Source: Chimaeribacter coloradensis (GTDB taxonomy: Bacteria > Pseudomonadota > Gammaproteobacteria > Enterobacterales > Enterobacteriaceae). From it: a DNA stretch of 64,000 bases. Within the stretch, counting starts at the first letter, position 1; the number at the start of each line of letters is the position of its first letter. Where the stretch lies: NCBI RefSeq assembly GCF_002858715.1, contig NZ_PJZH01000004.1, forward strand, positions 124,001 through 188,000, written 5' to 3'. Positions 43,835-53,161 of this stretch are shown here, one piece after another. The notes beneath the pieces were generated by a model. That model searched no databases. It was not told the DNA's origin and saw only the letters and a program-made list of their open reading frames with translations. A program made the position numbers and the translations under genes.

Positions 43835-45223
43835 TTAAGCATGGACGGAACCGGGTGCCGGCACGGTGTCCGGTTCGGTATGGCCGCGTTTTTTCGCCAG
43901 TGTGGCGGCGATCTCCCGCACATAGCGGCTATTGAGTTTGTAGGCGAACAGCAGCAGCGCCATCGCGATAAACAGCACCGAGGGCACCAGGGTAAACAGC
44001 GCATTGATCGTCAGTATCACCCCGGCAGGCTGCTGGGCGGTGTTGGGCAGGTAATCCACCATGCCGAGCACCCAGCCCACCAGCGCGCCGCCCAGCGCCA
44101 GGCCGAACTTGATGGCAAACAGCGCGGTAGAGAAGACCAGGCCGTCGAGCCGGCGGCCGCTGCGGTGCTCTTCATAGTCGACGACGTCAGAGAACATTGC
44201 CCACTGCAACGGGGTGGAGAGGTTCTGCACAAAGCTGAACACAATATTGATGGTGAAAATCAGCCAGACGGCAGAGGGCGGGATAAAAAAGATCAGCCCG
44301 CCGATCAGGACATACGCGGCGATCGTCCACTGATAGGCGCGCACCCGGTCAAATTTGCCGAGCAGCCGCTCTGACAGCAGCGCGCCGAACAGCGCCGCCA
44401 GCATCCCGGAGACGATAAAGGCGAAAATCAGCTCAGGCCGCAGCATCACATATTTCACGTAGTAGATGGTGGCCGAGCCGCGCGTCACCACCGCCACCAG
44501 CAGCAGGATGTTGAACACGAACACCAGCCGCCACTGGCGGTTCTGCGCCAGCACCTTCAGGTCACCCAGCAGGCTGTGCGCCCCCGGCGGCGCGGGGTAG
44601 CGCTCTTTGGTCATCAGGAAGCAGGCGAAAAACAGCCCGATGCCGAGCAGCCCCATCAACCCCATCGCATAGAAGTAGCCGCGCTGCGGGTTGCCCTCAC
44701 CCAGCCAGTCCACCAGCGGCAGGGCGACCACCGTCACCACCAGCCCGCCGATAAAGGAGAGCGCAAACCGCCAGGATTGCAGCGAGTGCCGTTCGCGCGG
44801 GTCGAGCGTCAGGGAGCCGGGCATCGCGCAATAGGGCACATTGATGGCGGAGTAGACCAGGCTCAGCAGGCTGTAGGTCAGGCAGGCGTAGACAATTTTC
44901 AGCGTGGCGGAGACCGGCGGCACGTAGAAGGTGATCAGGCAGCAGACGCCGAACGGGATCGCCATCCAGAGCAGCCAGGGGCGGAATTTGCCGTGGCGGG
45001 TCTGCGTCCTGTCCACCAGCGTGCCGATGCAGGGGTCGATCAGCGCATCGACCGCGCGCACCACCAGGAACATGGTGCCCATAATGGCCGCCGGCAGCCC
45101 AAAGACATCGGTATAGAAGTAGGCCAGAAACAGCGTGGCGGTTTGCCACACCAGCGCGCTGGCCATATCGCCCAGGCCATAGCCTATTTTGTCAGTCACA
45201 GAGAGAGCAGGGAAACGGGTCAT
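43835..45223 (-). CDS. GPH family sugar:cation symporter (YicJ/YagG/XynB-like)
   Basis: This 462-residue inner-membrane protein has 12 helices and the glycoside-pentoside-hexuronide signatures KIGYGLGDMASALVWQTATL and LIDPCIGTLVDRTQTRHGKFRPWLLW in two parts. A YEEHRSGRRLDGLVFS motif occurs in the second half. Related YagG/YicJ proteins sit next to beta-xylosidase or alpha-xylosidase genes, which fits the GH3 gene downstream. The ATG at 45223 is preferred (GAGAAG upstream) over 45262. It is the first gene of the two-gene operon. Confidence 0.92.
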   Translation of the reverse strand: MTRFPALSVTDKIGYGLGDMASALVWQTATLFLAYFYTDVFGLPAAIMGTMFLVVRAVDALIDPCIGTLVDRTQTRHGKFRPWLLWMAIPFGVCCLITFYVPPVSATLKIVYACLTYSLLSLVYSAINVPYCAMPGSLTLDPRERHSLQSWRFALSFIGGLVVTVVALPLVDWLGEGNPQRGYFYAMGLMGLLGIGLFFACFLMTKERYPAPPGAHSLLGDLKVLAQNRQWRLVFVFNILLLVAVVTRGSATIYYVKYVMLRPELIFAFIVSGMLAALFGALLSERLLGKFDRVRAYQWTIAAYVLIGGLIFFIPPSAVWLIFTINIVFSFVQNLSTPLQWAMFSDVVDYEEHRSGRRLDGLVFSTALFAIKFGLALGGALVGWVLGMVDYLPNTAQQPAGVILTINALFTLVPSVLFIAMALLLFAYKLNSRYVREIAATLAKKRGHTEPDTVPAPGSVHA

Positions 45224-45765
45224 GGTTATCTTCTCAATTGAGGTCAAAAAGATAACGGCCACCCGGCCACCGCGTTATTTTTTGACGGTATTCCGCCTGC
45301 CCGGCAGGGCGGCGTGTTGTTGGCTGATCGCCACTGCGTGCAGCACGCCTGCAAAACGCAGGGTGTTACAGTGACGTTGCCGGAATGAGTATGGTGGCGT
45401 GCCGTGAAAGGCGAAATTGAGAAAATTAACCGTTGATTTACGAAATCTTACTTTGTCCGGAGTTTGTGACCGGAAGCAGATTTCACGCGTTTTATGCCGG
45501 TGGGCGGGCTATTTACAGGGCAGTGGGGGGAATTCAGGCAAATTGCGGCTGTTAAAAAATCTGATATAAGATGAGTTAATCTGTTTGTTTAACAAACAGT
45601 GGCGGTAAGGCAATAAATCTCTATAATCACAGCCCAAAAATGTGATTGGTTACACATCTTTCTTTTTAGCATGACTTGGTAAAACTACACGAGCAGCTGG
45701 CGCCTGGCGCCCGGCCATGACTTCAACCCTCTGCCATTTGGCATAACAATCAACGAAACGACACT
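45224..45765. other. Divergent intergenic region, 542 bp
   Basis: It holds the promoters for the GPH/GH3 operon and the L,D-transpeptidase gene and becomes AT-rich from 45400 onward. I see no coding frame with support. Confidence 0.6.
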
Positions 45766-46860
45766 ATGAGCATACGCGCATTATTCACCGTGATTTTCGC
45801 AGTGGCCGCCTACAGTCAGGCGGCCTTTGCGGTCGTGTATCCGCTGCCGGCTAAAAACAGCCGCCTGGTGGGTGAGAACATTGTCATTGATGTGCCGAAA
45901 GGCAGCACCGATCCGCTGGAGCACTTCGCTGCCCAGTTCCAGATGGGCCTGAGCAACATGATGGAAGCCAACCCCGGCGTCGATCCGCTGCTGCCGCAGC
46001 CCGGCAAGCTGGTTATTCCTCACCAGCTGATCCTGCCGGACGCCCCGCGCGAAGGCATCGTGATCAACAGCGCCGAAATGCGCCTCTACTACTACCCGAA
46101 AGGCACCAACACCGTGGTGGTGCTGCCTATCGGCATCGGTGAGCTGGGCAAAGACACGCCGGTGAACTGGGTGACCTCTGTTCAGCGCAAAAAAGATGGC
46201 CCGACCTGGACGCCGACCAAAGCGATGCACGCCGAATATGAAGCGCGCGGTGAAACCCTGCCGGACGTCTTCCCGGCCGGCCCGGATAACCCGATGGGCC
46301 TCTACGCGCTTTATGTGGGCCGCCTGTATGCCATCCACGGCACCAACGCCAACTTCGGCATCGGTCTGCGCGTCAGCCACGGTTGCGTGCGCCTGCGTGC
46401 GGATGACATCAAATGGCTGTTCGAGAATGTGCCGGTCGGCACCCGCGTGCAGTTTATCGATGAGCCGGTAAAAGCCACCGTGGAGCCTGACGGTTCCCGC
46501 TACGTTGAAGTACACAACCCGCTCTCCCAGAATGAAGAGCAGTGGAAATCAACCCAGCCGGTGCCGATTACCCTGACCCCGGTAGTCAGCAACGTGCTAA
46601 GCGACGCCAGCGTCAACACCACGGATGTGGATCAGGCGATCCAGACCCGCTCCGGGATGCCGGTGAAAGTGAACGGCCTGCAGGAAGCGCAGCCTCAGGT
46701 GCAGCCGGGTGACGCTGAACAGCCTCAGGCTGAGCCGCAGCCGCAGGCAGAACCTCAGCAGCAGGGCGTGCCGCAGCCGCCGGTGATCCAGCCGGTCAAC
46801 GGTGAAACCCCTGCCCCTGCTGAAAGTGCACCGGCTGCTACCGAACCCAGCGCCGGCTGA
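45766..46860 (+). CDS. L,D-transpeptidase of the ErfK/YbiS/YcfS/YnhG family
   Basis: This 364-residue periplasmic protein has a signal peptide ([22 protein letters not shown]). A LysM-like segment ([33 protein letters not shown]) comes next. The YkuD catalytic domain carries [20 protein letters not shown] with the nucleophile Cys207. Such enzymes make 3-3 cross-links or attach Braun lipoprotein to peptidoglycan; which of the two cannot be told here. The C-terminal ~70 residues are a low-complexity Gln/Pro/Glu/Ala tail, longer than in E. coli relatives. A clean terminator follows. Confidence 0.93.
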   Translation: MSIRALFTVIFAVAAYSQAAFAVVYPLPAKNSRLVGENIVIDVPKGSTDPLEHFAAQFQMGLSNMMEANPGVDPLLPQPGKLVIPHQLILPDAPREGIVINSAEMRLYYYPKGTNTVVVLPIGIGELGKDTPVNWVTSVQRKKDGPTWTPTKAMHAEYEARGETLPDVFPAGPDNPMGLYALYVGRLYAIHGTNANFGIGLRVSHGCVRLRADDIKWLFENVPVGTRVQFIDEPVKATVEPDGSRYVEVHNPLSQNEEQWKSTQPVPITLTPVVSNVLSDASVNTTDVDQAIQTRSGMPVKVNGLQEAQPQVQPGDAEQPQAEPQPQAEPQQQGVPQPPVIQPVNGETPAPAESAPAATEPSAG

Positions 46861-46882
46861 CAGCCCGCCCATCACATCCTCT

Positions 46883-46912
46883 ACGGGAGCCTTTCTGGCT
46901 CCCGTTTTTTTT
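46883..46912 (+). terminator. Rho-independent terminator
   Basis: ACGGGAGCC and GGCTCCCGT form a nine-base-pair stem with a TTTCT loop, followed by eight T residues, right after the L,D-transpeptidase gene. Confidence 0.92.
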
Positions 46913-46975
46913 GCCCCTGCCGCCATTTGCTACGCTTAAAGTAAACCTCACCCCTTCAGGAGCCGTTTATTTCCT

Positions 46976-47431
46976 ATGCCTATGCCGCCCTTCAACTATG
47001 AACAGGACTTCACCACCCTCGATTTCCGCCTTCACCCCGAGTGTTACCAGGTGGGGCGCGGCGAACAGGGCGTGTTGCTGGTGGAGCCTTATAAAAGTGA
47101 AATCCTGCCTTACTGGCGCTTCCGCACGGTCGCCATCGCCAAAGAGTCCGCCGAGGCGATTTACCAGCTGTTTGAGCAGTACCGGCAGCAGGATGACTTT
47201 GTCGGTATGGATATGGCGCGTAAGTTCATCCAGATGGGGTATACACGCGCACGGCGCTACGCCAACCACAAAGGCGGCCGCAAATATGATGAGGCGCGTA
47301 ACGTCCTGCCTTATACCGTGAATGAGGAGAAAGCTGCCGCTGCGGCGGTATTTAAAGCCTATTGGGATCGCCTGCGGGAAGATGAGGATTACCAGCGCCG
47401 CAAAAAAGCCCACCAGCAGCATTACGGTTAA
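46976..47431 (+). CDS. DUF4385 family protein
   Basis: This 151-residue soluble protein has the family blocks FRLHPECYQVGRGEQGVLLV, EPYKSEILPYWRFRT, DDFVGMDMARKFIQMGYTRA and RRYANHKGGRKYD. The function of the family is unknown; many members are encoded in enterobacterial and halophilic genomes. AGGAG lies upstream of the start. It is a single gene after the transpeptidase terminator. Confidence 0.85.
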   Translation: MPMPPFNYEQDFTTLDFRLHPECYQVGRGEQGVLLVEPYKSEILPYWRFRTVAIAKESAEAIYQLFEQYRQQDDFVGMDMARKFIQMGYTRARRYANHKGGRKYDEARNVLPYTVNEEKAAAAAVFKAYWDRLREDEDYQRRKKAHQQHYG

Positions 47432-48120
47432 CCCGCTGCCGGGGCGCGCCCTTGCCCGGCAATGCCTTCATGATGAGCCGGTTACCTGCCCCGCCCCGCT
47501 TTTCCATGCCGGGCGGGACCCCTCTGCTAATGCCCCTGAAATAGGCCGTCGGCCGCCCGGTAATTTGTGTTAAAACAGAATTGCTGCCTGAGATTAATCT
47601 GCCCGTGCCGGGCAATACCCCGGCTGAAATAGCCATTCCGCCGGCGGCGGCCTGTGGGTTTCTATTCCCGTTAACGCGATAAAAGGGGAAAGGGTGCCGG
47701 TAAAACAGAAAGGCGGCTCTCCCCGAATTGCGTTAAGAAAGCGGCACCAATAAGTAAATCCACTCAATGCATCCTCAACAACCGGGGTCATTTATCCGGT
47801 TAACTGCACTAATACGCACAGTTTGCTAAAACCGGTGACGGCATAACATTGCCTTTCTGCATTGGCAAAAGGCCCTGCCGGGGCAATATACCTGTTTGGG
47901 GTAATGGCTGCGCCGTTTCTATAAATTCCCGGATTTAAGCGGCATTACCGGCGCTATATAATCCGGCAAAAAGAAATAGAATTTTTTACGCTTTTTTTTA
48001 CAATCATCCTTTGCCTAATAGGCAGAGTTATGTTTACAATTATATCAAAGAAACAACGCGACATCGGTCACTCAATAGTATGCGCGTTATAGCTGGTTTA
48101 ACTAAACTAATGGATATGAT
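47432..48120. other. AT-rich leader region upstream of hns, about 690 bp
   Basis: No supported gene. The right half (47900-48110) is very AT-rich with stretches such as TTTTTTTACAATC, suitable for autoregulatory H-NS binding. A 65-codon minus-strand frame at 47594-47791 has no family match. Confidence 0.6.
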
Positions 48121-48531
48121 ATGAGCGATACTTTGAAGGTTCTGAACAACATTCGTACTCTGCGTGCGCAAGCCCGCGAAGTTTCTTTGCAAGACCTGGA
48201 AGAGATGCTCTCCAAATTGGAGTCCGTGGTCTCTGAGCGTCGTGATGAAGAACAATCCATGATCGCAGAACAAAAAGAGCGCGAAGACAAATTAGCAAAA
48301 TACCGTGAAATGCTGCTGGCTGATGGTATTGATCCAAGCGACCTGATGGCCGCAGAAGCCAACAAAAGCAAAACCGGCAAAGCCAAGCGCGCGCCGCGCC
48401 CGGCTAAATATGAATACAAAGATGAAAAAGGCGAGCTGAAAACCTGGACCGGCCAGGGCCGCACCCCGGCTGCGATTAAAGAAGCGCTGGACGCAGGCAA
48501 AACCTTAGAAAGCTTCCTGATTCAACAGTAA
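48121..48531 (+). CDS. hns: H-NS family nucleoid-associated silencer (plasmid-borne)
   Basis: This 136-residue protein is of full H-NS length: an N-terminal dimerisation region ([39 protein letters not shown]), a coiled-coil ([20 protein letters not shown]), a basic linker ([16 protein letters not shown]) and the DNA-binding domain with [19 protein letters not shown]. The QGR motif that inserts into AT-rich minor grooves is intact. Plasmid H-NS homologues typically silence newly acquired or AT-rich DNA and reduce the fitness cost of the plasmid. AT-rich parts of this window (coiled-coil gene, hcp island) are likely targets. A strong terminator follows. Confidence 0.95.
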   Translation: MSDTLKVLNNIRTLRAQAREVSLQDLEEMLSKLESVVSERRDEEQSMIAEQKEREDKLAKYREMLLADGIDPSDLMAAEANKSKTGKAKRAPRPAKYEYKDEKGELKTWTGQGRTPAAIKEALDAGKTLESFLIQQ

Positions 48532-48618
48532 TTTTTGAATTATCAGGTCGCTCCTTCGCGTGCGCTCCTCATATCTTTGTTCAGGCGACAGCATTTTTCT
48601 GTTGTCCTGAACACATTA

Positions 48619-48648
48619 AACGGCCTGAGACGATCAGGCCGTTTTTTT
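48619..48648 (+). terminator. Rho-independent terminator of hns
   Basis: AACGGCCTGA and TCAGGCCGTT form a ten-base-pair stem with a four-base loop and a run of T residues, 88 bases after the hns stop. Confidence 0.9.
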
Positions 48649-49461
48649 TATCTCTGCGCAATAACCCAAATTATCCGGGAAATAGGCTGAAAAACCGCAG
48701 AGGCCCCGGTGATTACTCGCCGGCCGTATAATGGCGCAGCCTGACGCAATGCCATTAAAAAACCGCTATTTTTCCCATTGATAACACAACATCCGCCACG
48801 GTGCTGCCGCGCAGAATTATCGACGCCATAGCACACTTCCCTGAACATTTTAGGGTTAATCTTAATTTTCCCTGTGTAACATGATCCCTTACTTCCGGCA
48901 TAAAAGAGCACGCCGCGCTTCACCGGCCGCCGGGATAATCCATAAAGGGGATGCAACAGCCCACTGAGAAGGTGCAACCCTGCACCGGTACAATAATTAT
49001 TGGCGGCCACCGTCGGGCTATATCAACATGCTGCCTGAACGGCACCGCCATTAGCAGAGCCGTCACACTTTATACATTTTTCCTGAAAATCATCTTGCTA
49101 AATCTGTTAATGCACCGGCAGCAATAGGGTACCCGGCGGGAAGGATTGGCTGACGCATTTTTACAATATCGGCCCGATCCCGCCGGGCGCGGCATTATCT
49201 CTTTTCACCTTAAAACCTGTGCCGGAAAAATGCTGACAGCGCCAGGTGATATAAGCAAAGAAAAGCCCAGGCATTTTTACCCCCTGGCTGGCTGAAAAAA
49301 CGCCAGGCAGCGGGAAGAGATAAATTCGTTTCCCAGCCCTTTTCCCGTACTCTATGCTTGATACATTGCGTTAACGTGAGTTTATGGCCGCCCTCACCGT
49401 GTTGACGCCATTGATACCTGCCCTTATCCGGGCCTGATAATAAGCAGACAGGAGCCTTGCC
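48649..49461. other. Intergenic region, about 810 bp, no gene seen
   Basis: I find no frame with a ribosome binding site or family match; a 120-codon minus-strand frame at 48648-49010 is unconvincing. The length is unusual for this gene-dense window. Confidence 0.55.
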
Positions 49462-50637
49462 ATGACACTCTCACGCGCGCTGATCGATGAAGCCATTGCC
49501 TGGCGCCACCAGTTTCATGCTTGGCCTGAGCTTGGTTTTCAGGAGCATAAAACCGCCCGGCAGATTGCTGCTTTGCTGAAAACCTTTGGGTGTGAGGTTT
49601 ACAGCGGCCTGGGCGGTACCGGCGTAGTGGGAACGTTACGTAATGGCCCCGGCCCGGTTATCGGCTTCCGGGCCGATATGGATGCCCTGCCGATTGCCGA
49701 GAACGCAGACCTGCCCTATGCGTCACAAATCCCCGGCCAGATGCACGCCTGCGGCCATGACGGCCATACGGCGATGTTACTGGCGGCGGCGAAATATCTC
49801 AGCCAGACACGCCGCTTCAGCGGCACGCTGCACCTGGTGTTCCAGCCGGCGGAAGAGAACCTGGCAGGGGCGCGCAGAATGATTGAAGAGGGCTTATTCC
49901 GCCTGTTCCCGATGGAGGCCATTTTTGGTTTGCATAACTGGCCGGGATTGCCCCTGGGGCATGTCGCGTTAAACAGCAGCGCGATGATGGCCTCCTTGGA
50001 TACCTTTGAAGTCACCCTGACCGGCAAGGGCTGCCATGCCGCGATGCCGGATGAGGGCGCGGACCCGCTGGTCGCGGCCGCAGAGCTGATTCTGGCGCTG
50101 CAAACCATTCCTGCACGGCGGCTCTCCCCGCTTGATTCTGCCGTCATCAGCGTGACGCAGCTGAGCGCAGGGGAAGCGATCAATGTCATCCCGGAGCAGG
50201 CCGTGCTCAAGGGCACGGTGCGCTGTTTGCAGTCCCCGGTGCGCGATCGGGTTGAAAAGCTGATTGGGGAGTTCGTCACCTACCTGCCCCAATCTTTCGG
50301 GGTGCGCGGCAGCATGGACTATCAGCGTGGTTACCCGGTGACCATGAACCATGCCCACTGGGCGGAACAGGTATCCCGGGCCGCGCAACAGGCGGTCGGG
50401 GAGTCCAACGTGACCTTTGGTATTAATCCGTCGATGGCGTCTGAAGATTTCGCTTTTATGCTGCAAGCCTGCCCCGGTGCCTATTTCTGGCTGGGCGCTG
50501 ACGGTGCCTGCCCCTCCCCTTCCCTGCACAGTGCCCACTATGACTTTAATGACAATCTGATGGAGACCGGTATTACCCTGTGGACAACCCTGGCCGAGCA
50601 GCTGATGCCGGTTAAAAAGCAGGACACGCCGCGCTAA
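49462..50637 (+). CDS. M20 family amidohydrolase (second copy)
   Basis: This 391-residue enzyme has MHACGHDGHTAMLLAAAKYL, FQPAEENLAGARRMIEEGLF, FGLHNWPGLPLGHV and ASEDFAFMLQACPGAYFWLG. It belongs to the hippurate hydrolase/IAA-amino-acid hydrolase branch, one of two M20 enzymes in the window. CAGGAG precedes the ATG. It stands alone, without a transporter, so the substrate is open. An array of 8-bp repeats begins right after its stop codon and the replication/partition region follows. Confidence 0.9.
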   Translation: MTLSRALIDEAIAWRHQFHAWPELGFQEHKTARQIAALLKTFGCEVYSGLGGTGVVGTLRNGPGPVIGFRADMDALPIAENADLPYASQIPGQMHACGHDGHTAMLLAAAKYLSQTRRFSGTLHLVFQPAEENLAGARRMIEEGLFRLFPMEAIFGLHNWPGLPLGHVALNSSAMMASLDTFEVTLTGKGCHAAMPDEGADPLVAAAELILALQTIPARRLSPLDSAVISVTQLSAGEAINVIPEQAVLKGTVRCLQSPVRDRVEKLIGEFVTYLPQSFGVRGSMDYQRGYPVTMNHAHWAEQVSRAAQQAVGESNVTFGINPSMASEDFAFMLQACPGAYFWLGADGACPSPSLHSAHYDFNDNLMETGITLWTTLAEQLMPVKKQDTPR

Positions 50638-50640
50638 GAT

Positions 50641-50712
50641 AATCCTGTAATCCTGTAATCCTGTAATCCTGTAATCCTGTAATCCTGTAATCCTGTAATC
50701 CTGTAATCCTGT
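50641..50712. repeat. Tandem array, nine perfect copies of an 8-bp unit
   Basis: AATCCTGT is repeated nine times without change, starting three bases after the M20 stop codon (GAT then the array). The same unit with the same GAT lead-in recurs at the lysR stop codon (58429). Minus-strand reading frames through it (LQDYRITG repeats) are artefacts of the period. Confidence 0.95.
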
Positions 50713-50775
50713 AATCCCAGGATGGCGGGTTTTATGGGCATGTCCAGCCTTATCTTGCCAGCATTACCTTCATCC

Positions 50776-50794
50776 CATGAAATCTTTCCACATG
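50776..50794 (-). repeat. Outlying iteron (inverted)
   Basis: CATGAAATCTTTCCACATG is the reverse complement of the origin iteron consensus, 2.4 kb before the main cluster and in the opposite orientation. Confidence 0.85.
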
Positions 50795-50890
50795 AAGATA
50801 AAGAGCGCGATAACTGCCTGAATAGTGTCACTCCAGAAAATGCACCTTCTCAGGTGCACGTCTTTTACGGGGCTGACGCATTGAGAAAGA

Positions 50891-50909
50891 TAGGTGGAAA
50901 GATTTCCTG
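50891..50909 (+). repeat. Outlying iteron
   Basis: TAGGTGGAAAGATTTCCTG matches the origin iteron consensus, in the CCTG-ending variant. Confidence 0.85.
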
Positions 50910-50932
50910 TTATACCGTTCCGGCATCCCAGG

Positions 50933-51052
50933 ATACTGGGATACCAAGATACTGGGATGCTGGGATGCTGGGATGCTGAGATGCTGAGATGCTGAGATGC
51001 TGAGATGCTGAGATGCTGAGATGCTGAGATGCTGAGATGCTGAGATGCTGAC
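50933..51052. repeat. Tandem 8-bp array, degenerate then homogeneous
   Basis: Units of ATACTGGG, ATGCTGGG (two copies) and ATGCTGAG (nine perfect copies) run in phase with an 8-bp period. They are variants of the same octamer family as the AATCCTGT arrays. Reading frames across it (HLSISASQ repeats) are artefacts. Confidence 0.93.
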
Positions 51053-51120
51053 CAGCATGGTGTCAGGCGATCGCAGAAGCAACCTGTTTTTAACGCAGCG
51101 TGCTGAGTATCCTGGCATCC

Positions 51121-51162
51121 CAGCATCCTATAATCCTGGGATGCCAGGATTATAGGATGCTG
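51121..51162. repeat. Perfect 42-bp inverted repeat built from the octamer units
   Basis: Two 19-bp arms (CAGCATCCTATAATCCTGG and its exact complement) are separated by GATG. There is no T-run, so it does not look like a terminator; it could be a cruciform or a protein-binding site. Confidence 0.92.
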
Positions 51163-51210
51163 ATAGCAACTATCATGTTCCCCTTTCCGCCGACACCTTC
51201 CCTGCCCCTA

Positions 51211-51229
51211 CAGGAAATTCCTCCACATA
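51211..51229 (-). repeat. Outlying iteron (inverted)
   Basis: CAGGAAATTCCTCCACATA is the reverse complement of TATGTGGAGGAATTTCCTG, an exact copy of the iteron at 54204. Confidence 0.85.
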
Positions 51230-51900
51230 TCGCCGTGCCGGCAGCCATCAGGTGAAGGAACCGCCCGCTCTTTTCTCCCGCTTTACGGTAAACGAAAGTC
51301 TTGGTGATCACCTCAGCCCCGGACAGGCGCGGGCCTTTAGGCGGTTATTTCTACAGATTTTCCTCGCTTTTTTTATTTTTTTCTGAGCCATTTTGCCCTG
51401 GGGATTTGCCCCCCTTCCTGGCGCTGCTTTCCTGAAACACCGTCTCAGCCGCGCTGTACACTAAGCCCGGGTGCCTCGAAGATCATCCTGTTAATGATTT
51501 TCCTGCTAAGCCATCGTTTAGGTGTGCAGGGTGCCGTGCCCTTAGCCAAGGATGCTGAAAAAATAAGAATGATGAGAAAAGCGATTTATCACTGAAATTG
51601 CCCCGGTTTTCTCTGCCAACGTGGAGCAAAATCATGGTTAAAAAAATGTGATTTTGAGGGGGGTAAGCAGTACGTTGAAAAATGCGCCATGTGCAATTTG
51701 ATTACATCTTTTCTTCACTCTGTTCACTAAACAGGCCTGGCGGGCAGCAAATTTATTCGCCCCGGCAGGCCCATCATCGGGGGAACCGGTGCCGGTGAAA
51801 GTGGCAGGGAAAGGAGCGCGACGGGCTTTTCCAGGCAACATTTTCCTGTCAACAGCCTCTTGGGCGGTTTGTTACAAATGCCTGGTTATCACGGCCTGAT
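51230..51900. other. Non-coding part of the partition region
   Basis: About 670 bp without a supported gene. It contains TGTACACTAAGCCCG (51455-51469), repeated exactly at 53606-53620. A 67-codon minus-strand frame at 51638-51841 has no support. Confidence 0.55.
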
Positions 51901-51910
51901 CCGGGCCTCT

Positions 51911-52135
51911 CAGGATTCCAGGATTCTGGAATCCCAGGATTATCGCGGGCTATTTTATGCTACAAATGCAGGCTATACGGGCATTTGCCCCAGGATTCTG
52001 GAATCCCAGGATTATAGGATTCCAGAATCATATGATTGAACAGCGTGTTAACTTTTATTATAGTGATGGCCTGATCCGCCATCCTGGAATCCTGGGATTA
52101 CGGAATCCTAGAATCCTGGAATCCTGAGATTATTA
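51911..52135. repeat. Centromere/operator-like repeat region upstream of parA
   Basis: Many dispersed, mutually inverted copies of ATYCTGGR octamers (GGATTCCAGG, GAATCCCAGG, GGAATCCTGG) fill the 225 bp before parA. A 26-bp segment at 51918-51943 is repeated exactly at 51990-52015. Type Ib partition systems with a ribbon-helix-helix partner carry their binding sites just upstream of parA, so this is the likely parS and autorepression site. Confidence 0.8.
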
Positions 52136-52145
52136 AGGTGAGCTC

Positions 52146-52772
52146 ATGGCAGCAAAAATCATCTCTTTCCTCAACGGAAAGGGTGGGGTAGGGAAAACCA
52201 CCACGTCCATCAACATCGCCACCTGTCTGGCGCGGCAGGGCCACAAGGTGGTGATGGTGGATACCGACCCTCAGGGCAGTATCAGCAACTGGTACGAAGA
52301 GGAGAAATGCCTGTTTGATCTGGCGGAGGCGGCGTCTGAGAAAGAGGTCTATACCGTTCGTAAGCAGCTCAAAGAGTATGACTATGTGGTCATCGACGGG
52401 GCAGCGGCGATCTCAGCAATCTCTTCTGCCGCGGTCATGGTGAGCGATCTGGTGCTGATCCCTGTTACCCCCTCACCGTTGGATTTTGCGGCCTGTGGTG
52501 CGATTCTGGCGGTGGTTGAGGCGCGTGAAAACCTGCAACCTATCATCGCCCGCTTCCTGATCACCAAAAAAGTGGCGTCAGCCAAGATGCTTGACGTGCT
52601 GAAAGAGTCGATTGCGGATACCGGCGTTCCGGCGCTGAAGACCGGCACGACCCAACGACAGGTCTATATCCGCACCATGCTGGACGGTGGCACGGTTTTT
52701 GATACCACTGACGGCAATGCCAAGGGTGAAATTGAAATCATGACCAAAGAGATTCTGGAGCTGCTCAATTGA
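52146..52772 (+). CDS. parA: ParA family partition ATPase (small, type Ib)
   Basis: This 208-residue ATPase has the deviant Walker A motif [16 protein letters not shown] at residues 10-25, [14 protein letters not shown] as motif A', and [17 protein letters not shown] as Walker B. It lacks the N-terminal HTH of type Ia ParA proteins, so DNA binding depends on the partner. RBS AAGGTGAGCTC lies upstream. It overlaps the small partner gene. It drives segregation of the replicon. Confidence 0.95.
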   Translation: MAAKIISFLNGKGGVGKTTTSINIATCLARQGHKVVMVDTDPQGSISNWYEEEKCLFDLAEAASEKEVYTVRKQLKEYDYVVIDGAAAISAISSAAVMVSDLVLIPVTPSPLDFAACGAILAVVEARENLQPIIARFLITKKVASAKMLDVLKESIADTGVPALKTGTTQRQVYIRTMLDGGTVFDTTDGNAKGEIEIMTKEILELLN

Positions 52773-52975
52773 AAATGAAACTGGGTCAACACAAACAGCT
52801 GTCTACGGCCCTGGATGCCGTGGCAAAGCCTTCTGCCGCGCAGAAGAAACTTCAGACCAACATTGACGAGGATCTTCACCGCCGTTTCAAGACGACCTGC
52901 TTCATGAAGGATCGTGAAATGCGTGACGTCCTGACCGAGTTGATCCAGGGCTGGCTGGCCCATAACGAGCAGTAA
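52769..52975 (+). CDS. ParG-like ribbon-helix-helix partition protein
   Basis: This protein of 66-68 residues has a flexible basic N-terminus ([20 protein letters not shown]) and a C-terminal RHH fold ([35 protein letters not shown]) resembling ParG/ParF partners. The TTG at 52769 overlaps the parA stop (TTGA) and lies eight bases after GGAG; the ATG at 52775 is the alternative start. It should bind the repeat region before parA and repress the operon. Confidence 0.8.
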   Translation: MKMKLGQHKQLSTALDAVAKPSAAQKKLQTNIDEDLHRRFKTTCFMKDREMRDVLTELIQGWLAHNEQ

Positions 52976-53161
52976 TTCTCTCCCAGGGCCGCTCTGGCCC
53001 TGATGTTCTGAAACGCCCGATCCCCCCTTCAGAACTGAGATCCTGCCTTAAACGATCGCTGTTTGATCCAGGATCATCATAATGGTTTGTTTCTTTTTTA
53101 GTTTAGATCTTTCTCTTTAAGGCCCCTTTTTCGCATTTAAGATCAAAGGATTATAACGCGA

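Noticed and set aside
48648-49010. 120-codon minus-strand frame downstream of hns
   Set aside because: No family match and its end runs into the hns terminator.
50634-51126. Open reading frames on the minus strand with repeats such as LQDYRITG and HLSISASQ
   Set aside because: An 8-bp tandem unit gives an open frame by period alone. There is no ribosome binding site and no fold; the DNA repeat is the real feature.
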